A DNA stretch of 64,000 nucleotides from Caballeronia choica (GTDB taxonomy: Bacteria > Pseudomonadota > Gammaproteobacteria > Burkholderiales > Burkholderiaceae). The position numbers were made by a program, and so were the translations under genes. The notes below the pieces were generated by a model that saw nothing but the letters and a program-made list of their open reading frames with translations, searched no databases and was not told where the DNA came from. The stretch lies in contig NZ_FCON02000018.1 of NCBI RefSeq assembly GCF_001544535.1, forward strand, positions 36,713-100,712, read 5' to 3'. Below are positions 25,854-34,028 of the stretch, piece after piece. Within the stretch, counting starts at the first letter, position 1. Every line of letters begins with the position of its first letter.

Positions 25854-26702
25854 ATGAAACTGCTTCGTTTTGGGCCGAAGGGTCAGGAAAAACCGGGTCT
25901 GCTGGACGCGGACGGCAAGATTCGCGATCTGTCGGGCGTCGTCGACGACATCGCCGGCGACACGCTCACCGACGCCGGTCTGGCGAAACTGCGCGCCATC
26001 GATCCGGCGTCGCTGCCGGCGGTCGCGGGCGAGCCGCGCATCGGCCCGTGCGTCGGGCACGTGGGCAAGTTCGTGTGCATCGGCCTGAACTACGCCGATC
26101 ACGCCGCCGAATCGAACCTGCCGGTGCCGACCGAGCCGGTGATCTTCGGCAAGTGGACGAGCGCGATCTGCGGCCCGAACGACGACGTCGAGATTCCGCG
26201 CGATTCCAGAAAGACCGACTGGGAAGTCGAACTGGGCGTGGTGATCGGCCGGCACGCCAAGTACGTCGATGAAGCGAGCGCGCTCGACTACGTCGCGGGC
26301 TACTGCGTGATCAACGACGTCTCCGAGCGCGAGTGGCAGCTCGAACACGGCACGCAATGGGACAAGGGCAAGGGATTCGACACGTTCGGCCCGCTGGGTC
26401 CGTGGCTCGTCACGAAAGACGAAATCGCCGATGCGCAGAAGCTCGACCTGTGGCTCGAAATCGACGGTCATCGCTATCAGAACGGCAACACGCGCACGAT
26501 GGTGTTCAACGTCGCGCAACTGGTGTCGTACCTGTCGAAGACGATGAGCCTGCAACCCGGCGACGTCATTTCGACCGGCACGCCGCCGGGCGTCGGCATG
26601 GGCGTGAAGCCGAATCCGGTGTACCTGAAGGCAGGCCAGACGATACGCCTCGGCATTCAGGGCCTGGGCGAGCAGCAGCAGAAGACGGTTGCCGCGAAAT
26701 AA
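25854..26702 (+). CDS. FAH-family hydrolase, probable 2,4-diketo-3-deoxy-L-fuconate hydrolase
   Basis: A 282-aa fumarylacetoacetate-hydrolase-fold protein. Family markers are CIGLNYADHAAES, EVELGVVIGRHAKYV (metal-binding glutamates), GYCVINDVSERE and VISTGTPPGVGMG. The predicted reaction, from the pathway, is hydrolysis of 2,4-diketo-3-deoxy-L-fuconate to pyruvate and L-lactate. It is the last gene of the operon; a 9-bp-stem terminator follows. Confidence 0.87.
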   Translation: MKLLRFGPKGQEKPGLLDADGKIRDLSGVVDDIAGDTLTDAGLAKLRAIDPASLPAVAGEPRIGPCVGHVGKFVCIGLNYADHAAESNLPVPTEPVIFGKWTSAICGPNDDVEIPRDSRKTDWEVELGVVIGRHAKYVDEASALDYVAGYCVINDVSEREWQLEHGTQWDKGKGFDTFGPLGPWLVTKDEIADAQKLDLWLEIDGHRYQNGNTRTMVFNVAQLVSYLSKTMSLQPGDVISTGTPPGVGMGVKPNPVYLKAGQTIRLGIQGLGEQQQKTVAAK

Positions 26703-26712
26703 GCCGTGCATG

Positions 26713-26735
26713 GGCCGTTGCTCATGGCAACGGCC
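26713..26735. terminator. Hairpin terminator between convergent genes
   Basis: GGCCGTTGC (26713-26721) and its complement (26727-26735) flank a 5-nt loop. It ends the sugar operon and lies 3 bp from the stop codon of the convergent LysR gene, so it may serve both strands. Confidence 0.65.
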
Positions 26736-26738
26736 TTC

Positions 26739-27632
26739 TCAGTCGTGCAACCCGGCGCGCTCGACACACTCGACGAAATACTGCGCCGCTGCGCTGAACA
26801 CCAGATCCTTCCGATGCATCAGGCCGAGCGTGAGCCGGGGCAACGAAGCATCGACGTCGAGTCGCGCGAGAACGCCGCGCGCAACGTACTCATCCAGCAG
26901 GAAATCCGTCCACACGCTCACCACGCCCGGCTCGCTCGCCAGGTCCGCATAGAGCCGCTGCGACGTGCACACGCTGATGCGTCGCGGACGCGCCAGTTCG
27001 CGCGCCCCGCAGAACGCAGACCAGAACGCCGGCACGCTTTCCCGCGCGAAGTTGTAGAGCCAATGCGCGTCGCGCAATGTCGACAGCAGCGGCTCCTTCG
27101 CCAGCGCGTCGCCGCTTGAAACCGCGAGCGATTGCGTCACGCTCCCAAGCGGCGTCACGCGAAATTCGGCGGTCACATCCGTATCGGCGACGAAGGCCAC
27201 GCACAGGTCGAACGAACCATCGCGCAGGCCATCGACGATCTGCGCCGGCTGGCATTCGTACACGTTTAGTTGCGCAGCGGGGAAGCGCTGCCGGAATGCG
27301 CGGAGCGCATCCGGCATGCCCGCCGATGCAGCCAGCAAGGACACGCCAATCGAAAGTGCCGGATCGGCCGACGTCCTCATCTCCTCCAGTTCCTGCCCGG
27401 CGCGCGCGATCTCCGCGATCACGGTGCGTGCCCGCCGCACCAGCACTTCGCCGTATGGCGTCAGCCGCACGCCCGCGCCGCTTCGCACGAGCAGTTGCAG
27501 GCCAAGCTGCGTCTCGAGTTCCTTGATGCTTTTCGTGACGGCGGGCTGCGAGATGCACAACGCCTCGGCGGCTGCCATGAGCGTGCCGCGCTCGGCGATC
27601 GCAACGAGCGTCTGCAATTGTCGGGTCTTCAT
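26739..27632 (-). CDS. LysR-family transcriptional regulator
   Basis: A 297-aa LysR regulator with an N-terminal winged helix (about residues 1-62, MKTRQLQTLVAIAERGTLMAAAEALCISQPAVTKSIKELE in outline) and a two-lobed effector domain. ATG 27632 is chosen because homology starts there; ATG 27662, ten codons upstream, is in frame and neither has a clear ribosome site. It is divergent from the amidohydrolase and binding-protein genes at 27733 and 28911, the likely targets. It converges on the L-fucose operon but that operon already has an IclR regulator. The effector is unknown. Confidence 0.88.
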   Translation of the reverse strand: MKTRQLQTLVAIAERGTLMAAAEALCISQPAVTKSIKELETQLGLQLLVRSGAGVRLTPYGEVLVRRARTVIAEIARAGQELEEMRTSADPALSIGVSLLAASAGMPDALRAFRQRFPAAQLNVYECQPAQIVDGLRDGSFDLCVAFVADTDVTAEFRVTPLGSVTQSLAVSSGDALAKEPLLSTLRDAHWLYNFARESVPAFWSAFCGARELARPRRISVCTSQRLYADLASEPGVVSVWTDFLLDEYVARGVLARLDVDASLPRLTLGLMHRKDLVFSAAAQYFVECVERAGLHD

Positions 27633-27732
27633 CGCGCGTTCATAAGCATTCGCTATGGCCATGAGAAATTGGAAATTGACGCGCCGGCCGCGCCGCTAGC
27701 ATGTGGGCGGCGTAAAGCATACAGGGAGACCC

Positions 27733-28914
27733 ATGCACACCGAAACAATCGACCTCGACCTCGACCTCGACCTCGACGAGCTCGTCGCCTTGCGGCGCGA
27801 CATCCACGCGCATCCGGAGATCGCGTTCGAGGAAGCGCGCACGAGCGAACTCGTCGCCGCCAAATTGCGCGCGTGGCATATCGAAACGCATACGGGCGTC
27901 GGCAGGACCGGCGTCGTCGGCGTGGTGCGCGGCGCGCGCGGACCCGGGCGGACGATCGCGCTGCGTGCCGACATGGACGCCTTGCCGATGGAAGAAGAGG
28001 GCCGTCCGCTCCATCGGTCGCTCAAACAAGGCGCGTTTCACGGCTGCGGTCACGACGGGCACACGGCGGTGCTGCTCGGCGTCGCGCGGCATTTCAGCCA
28101 GCGGCGCGATTTCGCCGGCACGATCCTGCTGATCTTCCAGCCCGCCGAGGAAACCGGCGGCGGCGCCCTCGCGATGCTCGCTGACGGTCTGCTCGCCCGC
28201 TTTCCCTTCGACGAAATCTACGCGCTCCACAACGCGCCGCACTTCGCGCCGGGCACGTTCGGCGTGCGCGACGGCGCGATGCTCGCCTCCTGCGACGAAC
28301 TGAAGATCAGGATCGGCGGCGTCGGCGGACACGGCTCGTCGCCGGACAAGACGAAGGACCCGATCAGCGCCGCCGCGCAACTCATCTGCGCATTGCAGAC
28401 CGTGGTCAGCCGCTCGACCGATCCGAGTGCGATGGCCGTGCTGAGCATCGGCAGCATTCACGCGGGCACGACGTCGAACGTGATTCCGTCGCATGCGGAA
28501 CTGCTCGGCACGTTGCGCACCTTCGACGAAGCCATCCGCGCGCGGGCGAAAGCGCGCATCGAAACGATCTGCGCGGGGATGGCGATGACGACCGAATGCG
28601 CCATTGACGTGAGCTTTTACGGGAGCTCGCCGGCGACGGTCAATCATCGTGAACAGGCGCAGGCGGCGGCGCTGGCTGCCGTCGATGTGTTCGGCGCTGA
28701 AAACGTGCTGCGCGATTTCGCGCCGCTCAACGGCTCGGAGGACTTCTCCGAATTCCTGCTGCACAAGCCCGGCGCATACGTGCTGCTCGGACAGGGCGGG
28801 GTGTATTGCCACCATCCCGAATTCGATTTCAACGACGACGTATTGCCGCTCGGCGTGCGCTTTTTCGTCGGGCTGGCGCTTGCGCGGCTCGCTCACCAGG
28901 GAGACACACAATGA
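27733..28914 (+). CDS. M20-family amidohydrolase (hippurate hydrolase/aminoacylase type)
   Basis: A 393-aa M20D peptidase-like enzyme that should cleave an N-acyl amino acid or related amide. Metal and catalytic motifs: LRRDIHAHPEIAFEE, LRADMDALPM, HGCGHDGHTAVLLG, FQPAEETGGGA and a late histidine in LNGSEDFSEFL context. The N-terminus contains an unusual Asp-Leu run encoded by four perfect GACCTC repeats (27751-27774). Ribosome site AGGGAG precedes ATG 27733. The stop overlaps the start of the binding-protein gene. Transport plus hydrolysis of an acylated amino acid is a reasonable inference. Confidence 0.87.
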   Translation: MHTETIDLDLDLDLDELVALRRDIHAHPEIAFEEARTSELVAAKLRAWHIETHTGVGRTGVVGVVRGARGPGRTIALRADMDALPMEEEGRPLHRSLKQGAFHGCGHDGHTAVLLGVARHFSQRRDFAGTILLIFQPAEETGGGALAMLADGLLARFPFDEIYALHNAPHFAPGTFGVRDGAMLASCDELKIRIGGVGGHGSSPDKTKDPISAAAQLICALQTVVSRSTDPSAMAVLSIGSIHAGTTSNVIPSHAELLGTLRTFDEAIRARAKARIETICAGMAMTTECAIDVSFYGSSPATVNHREQAQAAALAAVDVFGAENVLRDFAPLNGSEDFSEFLLHKPGAYVLLGQGGVYCHHPEFDFNDDVLPLGVRFFVGLALARLAHQGDTQ

Positions 28915-29678
28915 CGCTGAAATTGACCGGCGCACTCGCAGCACTTGCCATCGCCACGACGGCCCACGCCACCGACCTGCGCTTCGGCACCGACGCCGCC
29001 TACCCGCCCTACGAATACAAGCTGCCCGACGGCCGCCTCGCGGGCCTCGACATCGACATCGGCAACGCGCTCTGCGCCGCCGCGAGGGTGAAATGCGTGT
29101 GGGTCGAGAACAGCTTCGACGGCATGATCGCGGGCCTCCAGTCGCGCAAGTTCGATGCGATCAACTCCGCGCTCGCGGCCACCGACGCGCGCCGCGCCGT
29201 GATGGACTTCACCGCGCCACTCTATCCCGCCGACATCCGCCTCGTCGCGAAGAAAGGCAGCGGCTTGCGGCCGGATGCGAAGTCGCTCGCGGGCAGGCAT
29301 GTGGGCGTGTTGCAGGGCTCGGTGCAGGCGGCCTTCGCGAAGGCCAACTGGGCGAAGAACGGCGTCGCCGTCGATGAATACGCGGATCAGAACGCCGTGT
29401 ACGCCGATCTCGCGAACGGCCGGCTGGACGCGACGCTCGTGCTCGGCGCCGCGGCGCGGAGCGGCTTTCTCGACAAGCCGCAGGGCGCGAATTTCGAACT
29501 GACGGGGCCGCGCGTCGACGATCCGGCGATCCGGGCGGCCGGCGCGGTGATCGGCGTAAGGAAGAACGATGCGAAAACGCGTGACATGCTCGACGCCGCG
29601 CTAAAGCAGCTTCGCGACGACGGCACGATAGACAGGCTCATGCACAAGCATCTGGGCGACGTGCGCACGTCCAACTGA
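28911..29678 (+). CDS. Amino-acid ABC transporter binding protein (orphan)
   Basis: A 255-aa periplasmic binding protein of the lysine/arginine/ornithine or HisJ type (SBP_bac_3). Signal peptide MTLKLTGALAALAIATTAHA, then LRFGTDAAYPPYEYKLPDGRLAGLDIDIGNALC, VENSFDGMIAGLQSRKFDAINSALAATDARR and a C-terminal helix. The ATG at 28911 overlaps the previous stop (ATGA), with AGGGAGA upstream. No permease or ATPase follows; a strong terminator comes 22 bp after the stop, so the partners must be encoded elsewhere. The ligand is probably a cationic amino acid or opine-like compound. Confidence 0.87.
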   Translation: MTLKLTGALAALAIATTAHATDLRFGTDAAYPPYEYKLPDGRLAGLDIDIGNALCAAARVKCVWVENSFDGMIAGLQSRKFDAINSALAATDARRAVMDFTAPLYPADIRLVAKKGSGLRPDAKSLAGRHVGVLQGSVQAAFAKANWAKNGVAVDEYADQNAVYADLANGRLDATLVLGAAARSGFLDKPQGANFELTGPRVDDPAIRAAGAVIGVRKNDAKTRDMLDAALKQLRDDGTIDRLMHKHLGDVRTSN

Positions 29679-29700
29679 CGGCGATGTCCGTGCCGGAATG

Positions 29701-29726
29701 AAAAACCTCGCCGCAGCGAGGTTTTT
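29701..29726. terminator. Strong bidirectional terminator
   Basis: AAAAACCTCGC (29701-29711) and its perfect complement (29716-29726) with loop CGCA. The A and T runs in the stem ends make it a good terminator on both strands, between the binding-protein gene and the convergent thioesterase gene. Confidence 0.9.
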
Positions 29727-29769
29727 CCGACGATCAACCGAGCCCCGCCCGGCGGACGAACGGGCGATC

Positions 29770-30207
29770 TCAGGCGTTGAACATCGGCTCCGAGGCGCCT
29801 TCGCCGATGCGGTTGATCGTGCCTTGCGCCACCGCGACCAGCCGCTCGGCGTTGCCGTCGGTCACGTAGACATCGCACTGGCAGGTCGCCTGCGTCATGC
29901 CGGCGTGAATCACGCGCGCCCGCGCCATCAACGTGCCGGACACCGCCGGCCGCAGATAGTTGATCTTGTATTCCCCCGTCACCACCTTCGGACCGAGCCG
30001 CAGCGCGCCTGCGAAGGTCAGCGCGTTGTCGACGAGATAACTCACTACGCCGCCGTGCACGAAACCGTGTTGTTGCCTCAGATCGTCGCGAATGGTCAGA
30101 CACAGCGTGAGACTCGCTGAATCGACCTGCATCAGTTTTGTGCCCAGCAAAGCGCTGAACGGTTGCGCGTTCAGCGCCCCGCGTGCGATATCGACGATTT
30201 CGGCCAT
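29770..30207 (-). CDS. Hotdog-fold thioesterase, PaaI/YdiI-like
   Basis: A 145-aa thioesterase with the family signature GFVHGGVVSYLVDNALTFAG and the beta-sheet region GEYKINYLRPAVSGTLMARARVIHAGMTQATCQCDVYV. The start ATG at 30207 has AGGAG in place; longer upstream frames have no ribosome site. It would hydrolyse an acyl-CoA or aryl-CoA; the substrate is unknown. It is a single gene, 126 bp downstream of the AGE-family gene on the same strand. Confidence 0.88.
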   Translation of the reverse strand: MAEIVDIARGALNAQPFSALLGTKLMQVDSASLTLCLTIRDDLRQQHGFVHGGVVSYLVDNALTFAGALRLGPKVVTGEYKINYLRPAVSGTLMARARVIHAGMTQATCQCDVYVTDGNAERLVAVAQGTINRIGEGASEPMFNA

Positions 30208-30333
30208 TCGGACACTCCTTGGGTGGGTTCGGTGCCGTCCTGCAAAGACTGTAGGTAGCGTTCGCCCACTCTGCAAGGAAGTTCGCCAAAACCCGCTGAA
30301 ATTATTTCATCGTGATTTCAGATTGCGCCAAGC

Positions 30334-31443
30334 TCAACCCGGCAGTGAAGCGTAGGCGGTCGCGAGATGATAGGGCGTGGTCGAAGGCATGTCGGCGCGC
30401 GTCACCACGCCCTCCGCCGACTGGCACTCGATCCAGCCGCGCGCATGCAGGAAGCGCTGGCGAAAGCGCTCGATCTGCAACGGCAATTCGGCGCGCACGG
30501 TGTCGCTGTCGTGTGTCGCGAGCGCGCGCAGGTATTCGGTCTGCGCCCAGATGCGCTGTGTCGCGTCCAGCACGCGGCCGCTTTCGTCGAGCGCGGCCGC
30601 GACGCCGCCCGTCGTCGCATCCACGCCGTACGTCCGAGCGAAATCGAATGCGCGCGCGAGCGGTTCGCGCAGGCCGGCTGCGTCGAACGCCGGGTGACGG
30701 CTGCCTTCCACGAGAAAGAACCATTCGAACTGATGGCCCGGCTCCAGCCGATTGCCCGCCGAGCCCAGCGGCAATTCGGCGATGCAGCCGCTTTCCTGAT
30801 GCACGAAATTTCGCGCGATATCGCGTGCGAGTGCTTCGAGACGGACGTCGAACGCACTGTCGCCCGTGGCATCGCGCGCGGCGAGCCACGCTTCGGTCAG
30901 ATGCATCAGCGGGTTCTGCAAGGGCGTCTCCAGCACGCCGCCAAAGTCTTCCGACAACACCGCGTTCAATCCGCCGTGCCCCGCCGCGAAGCGTTGCTCG
31001 ACGAGCGCGGAGGTCTCGTTCACGATCGTGATGGCGTCGGCGGAACCGCTGCGCTGTGCGTATTCCGCGCACGCGAAGATCACGAACGCGTGCGTGTACA
31101 GGTCCTTCTGTCGCTCGAATGGCCCGCCGTTCGCGTCGACGCTGTAGAACCAACCGCCATTTTCCTTGTCCTGAAAATAGTGTCGCAACGACGCGAAGAG
31201 CGTCTCCGCATGCGCGAGTTCGCCCGAGTTGGCGAACACGAACAACTGGCGCGCGCAGGCCATCGCCCGGTAACGCGACACCGGCAACGGCGCGTGACGG
31301 TCCGGCGACACCGCTTCGTAGGCGAGCCCGAGCGCCGCGTTGAATCCGGGGCCGCGCCAGACCGGCAGCACGACGCGTGCGTAGTGATCGCGCAGCGCGG
31401 CGCTGGGGGTGATCGACAAGGCATCCGGGTGGTGGTCGTGCAT
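30334..31443 (-). CDS. AGE-family sugar epimerase/isomerase
   Basis: A 369-aa (alpha/alpha)6-barrel protein of the N-acylglucosamine 2-epimerase / mannose isomerase family. Visible family features are RYRAMACARQLFVFANSGEL, NGGWFYSVDANGGP, DLYTHAFVIFACAEY, NPLMHLTEAWLA, GHQFEWFFLV and QTEYLRAL, containing the histidines expected in the barrel. ATG 31443 is taken as start because the family begins there; upstream residues look non-coding. Whether it acts on mannose, cellobiose or N-acyl sugars cannot be decided by eye. It is divergent from the MgtC-like gene. Confidence 0.87.
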   Translation of the reverse strand: MHDHHPDALSITPSAALRDHYARVVLPVWRGPGFNAALGLAYEAVSPDRHAPLPVSRYRAMACARQLFVFANSGELAHAETLFASLRHYFQDKENGGWFYSVDANGGPFERQKDLYTHAFVIFACAEYAQRSGSADAITIVNETSALVEQRFAAGHGGLNAVLSEDFGGVLETPLQNPLMHLTEAWLAARDATGDSAFDVRLEALARDIARNFVHQESGCIAELPLGSAGNRLEPGHQFEWFFLVEGSRHPAFDAAGLREPLARAFDFARTYGVDATTGGVAAALDESGRVLDATQRIWAQTEYLRALATHDSDTVRAELPLQIERFRQRFLHARGWIECQSAEGVVTRADMPSTTPYHLATAYASLPG

Positions 31444-31609
31444 ACGCGGTTCTTTGGTGGTGTAAACGTTCGGGTTGGCGCCGTCCGGCATCGAATCTGC
31501 GTGCTCCGCGCAACCCGGACTGCGCGGGCCCAAGCATAGCAAACCCGCTTCGGCGCCTGGGCCGAAGCCGCCATCCGTCGATCAACAGCAAAAAGGAGAA
31601 CAGACAACC

Positions 31610-32293
31610 ATGTTAGGCAATCTCGAACTCGTTGCGCGGCTCGTGATGGCCGCAGCGCTCGGCAGTGTGATCGGCTTCGAGCGCGAGCGGCTCTCGTGGG
31701 CGGCCGGATTGCGCACGCACATGCTGGTGTGCGTCGGCTCGACGCTGATCATGATCGTGTCGGCATTCGGATTCGCCGATGCGCTCCACGGCGATCACAC
31801 CGTACTCGATCCGTCGCGGATGGCTGCACAGGTCGTGTCCGGCATCGGTTTTCTCGGCGCCGGCTCGATCCTGCTGCGCAACGAGATCGTGCGCGGCCTC
31901 ACGACGGCGGCGAGCCTTTGGTCCGTCGCGGCAATCGGGCTCGCGGTCGGCGGCGGGCTGTACACGGCATCGATCGCGGCGACCGCCATCATCCTGATCA
32001 TCCTCGCGGGCATCAAGCCGCTCGAGCGGCGCTTCATTTCGGTGAAGCAGCGCCGGCAGTTGACGCTGCTCGTCGAGCGTGGCGCACTCAGCTTTCACGC
32101 GCTGCACGAGATACTGGGGCCGGGCAGCGTGCGCGTGAAGCAGTTCGTCGTGCAGCAAAGCGAGGATTCGTCGGAGCTCGATGAGGTGCAGATCGTGTTG
32201 TCGCGTGTGTCGGCGCCTGAATACAAGTCGATCTGCGATCGGCTGCGGTTGCTGGAAAGCGTGCGCGAATTCAGGGAAGACGACGTGACTTGA
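31610..32293 (+). CDS. MgtC/SapB-family membrane protein
   Basis: A 227-aa inner-membrane protein with four to five hydrophobic helices in its first 140 residues. Family motifs: RLVMAAALGSVIGFERE, AAGLRTHMLVCVGSTLIMIVSAFGF, VVSGIGFLGAGSILL and VRGLTTAASLWSVAAIGLAVGGG. Residues about 150-227 form a soluble ACT-like tail. MgtC relatives help growth at low magnesium and can modulate ATP synthase, but for this member the role is unknown. The start at 31610 has AAGGAGA upstream. Confidence 0.85.
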   Translation: MLGNLELVARLVMAAALGSVIGFERERLSWAAGLRTHMLVCVGSTLIMIVSAFGFADALHGDHTVLDPSRMAAQVVSGIGFLGAGSILLRNEIVRGLTTAASLWSVAAIGLAVGGGLYTASIAATAIILIILAGIKPLERRFISVKQRRQLTLLVERGALSFHALHEILGPGSVRVKQFVVQQSEDSSELDEVQIVLSRVSAPEYKSICDRLRLLESVREFREDDVT

Positions 32294-32670
32294 GTGCTGG
32301 CTGCGACGCGCGCACCGATGCCGTTCGAAGGCCGCGCGTCGCAAAAACGGCGCAATGGCCCTTTGAGTGGGACGCGGGCCGGTCCGGGCCGCAAATCTCC
32401 ATTTGCACTGCGTGGTCATCGCGGTTTCGTATTTGACGGCCGCGCGACATCCCGAACGCGCGTCGCGCCACGGCGAGTTTTCGGCCACTTTGCCCGTCAG
32501 ACGGTCATTTCCGACCCGCCCCCAAATCTGCGACGGCATTCCGAAACGTTCTTATGTAGAAAAACTACCAAATTTTTATAGTGAAATGCTGCATTGCACT
32601 AGAAATTTCTAAGGGGAAACCCTATAATTCGTCTTAAGGGAAAACCCTGCACAACCAACCGGAGTCTGAC
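32294..32670. promoter_or_regulatory. Leader of a small gene: TATAAT promoter with twin palindromes
   Basis: The first 250 bp show nothing. From about 32555 the sequence becomes AT-rich. A consensus -10 box TATAAT lies at 32623-32628, flanked by two similar palindromes, AGGGGAAACCCT (32612-32623) and AAGGGAAAACCCT (32636-32648), 24-25 bp apart. The -35 region is weak. The pair could be an operator for a regulator acting at the -10 and start region. Confidence 0.5.
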
Positions 32671-32823
32671 ATGAGCTACCTCTTCGCCCTGCTGCAAAAA
32701 TTTGCCTCGCTGTTCGAGTCGCCACACCTTCCGATGGACTCGGACTACTCCTACCAAGCCCGTCACCGCGAAGCCGAGCGCGTCCGCAAGTCACGTGGCA
32801 CCGCATTCGGAATTCGTCTGTGA
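32671..32823 (+). CDS. Small 50-aa protein of unknown function
   Basis: A 50-codon gene with GGAG 6 bp before ATG 32671 and a TATAAT promoter about 45 bp upstream. The product starts MSYLFALLQKFASLFES, an amphipathic or mildly hydrophobic helix, followed by a polar, Arg-rich tail (YQARHREAERVRKSRG). Small proteins with a short helix and an RREAE-like tail, some annotated DUF3563, are common in Burkholderiaceae; the similarity here is only general. The strong translation and transcription signals argue that it is real. Confidence 0.65.
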   Translation: MSYLFALLQKFASLFESPHLPMDSDYSYQARHREAERVRKSRGTAFGIRL

Positions 32824-33113
32824 GCTTGAATGAAAGCGGCGCGGAACAGAAACATCAGCATTGAACAAAGCCGTTTCGTATTGCTTTCCGCCCGCTTTCT
32901 CGTTGTTTGAAATGTAGTTTTTCTAGCTTCAACATCGCGTTTTCCGCATCGACGCGACTTCCATTACTCGACGGCAATCCGTCGACGTCCGTTGTGAGCG
33001 CCCTTCGGCGCTATTTTTTTGCCTGCTCGCTTCCTGCCCCCGCCGACGCGTCTTGCCGCGCCCTGCGCTATCCTTGGACTCCAACCAGGCAGCGCGAGAG
33101 CCGAACGACCACC
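32824..33113. other. Intergenic, no feature identified
   Basis: About 290 bp between the small gene and the flavin reductase. The first 120 bp are AT-rich and the rest GC-rich. I see no gene or strong hairpin; a promoter for the flavin reductase should be in it. Confidence 0.4.
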
Positions 33114-33731
33114 ATGACCGACGACGTCCATTTCTACAGCCCCGAAGAAGGCCACGGCCTGCGCCATGATCCGTTCAAGGCGATTGTCGCGCCCCGCGTG
33201 ATCGGCTGGATTTCGAGCCGCGACGCCGACGGCCGCGTGAACCTCGCGCCGTACAGCTTTTTCGGCGCGTTCGCCACCTTCCCGTCCATCATCGGCTTTT
33301 CCAGCGAAGGCTTTAAGGACAGCATCCGGAACATCGAGGCGACCGGCGAATTCGTGTGGAACATGTCGAGCCGCGACCTTGCCGAGCGGATGAACCGGAC
33401 GTCGGCGCCGGTCGCACATGAAGTCGACGAATTCGAGCTTGCCGGGCTCACCAAGGCGCCGGGACGCAACGTGAGCGTGCCGCACGTGGCGGAATCGCCG
33501 GCGGCGCTCGAATGCAGGCTGCTGCAGATCGTGCGCCTGAAGAATCTCGACGGCGAGCCGATGGACAACTGGCTGACGCTCGGACAGGTGGTCGGCGTGC
33601 ATATCCGCAAGACGTTTCTGAAGGACGGCCTCTTCGATACCGCGGCCGCCAGACCGATCATGCGTGCGGGTTATCGCGGGGATTACGCGGAGATCGGCGA
33701 GATGTTCGAGATGATTCGTCCGACGTCGTAG
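33114..33731 (+). CDS. Flavin reductase-like (split-barrel FMN-binding) protein
   Basis: A 205-aa protein of the flavin_reduct family: KAIVAPRVIGWISSRDADGRVNLAPYSFFGAFATFPSIIGFSS (FMN-binding barrel) and STGEFVWN-type segment ATGEFVWNMSS. The family binds FMN and either supplies reduced flavin to a monooxygenase or has its own reductase activity. ATG 33114 fits the family start. It stands alone with no obvious partner oxygenase nearby (GbcA uses its own reductase). The specific role is unknown. Confidence 0.85.
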   Translation: MTDDVHFYSPEEGHGLRHDPFKAIVAPRVIGWISSRDADGRVNLAPYSFFGAFATFPSIIGFSSEGFKDSIRNIEATGEFVWNMSSRDLAERMNRTSAPVAHEVDEFELAGLTKAPGRNVSVPHVAESPAALECRLLQIVRLKNLDGEPMDNWLTLGQVVGVHIRKTFLKDGLFDTAAARPIMRAGYRGDYAEIGEMFEMIRPTS

Positions 33732-34028
33732 CCCGGCATTGTTTAAAACCAGGAGCTTTCAACTGATTACGTCCGGGCGTTCGCTTATTGCCGAAAAAAA
33801 CGCCTCGACTTGCACTAACGCGACACGCCAAAAAACCCGCACTTTCGCCCAAACATGGGCGCAAACCCTTGTCGCAGAACGCTCGCCGCGCCGAAGCCAA
33901 TTGCGCTCCAAATTCCAGTGTCGTATTTCCTCATGTGGTTGTCGCAAATAGTCGGCTAGGCGCACTTTTTTCTAGCAACTATGTATGCACAGCGCGGACG
34001 CACGTCCGCCACGCTAGGAGAGCATTCA

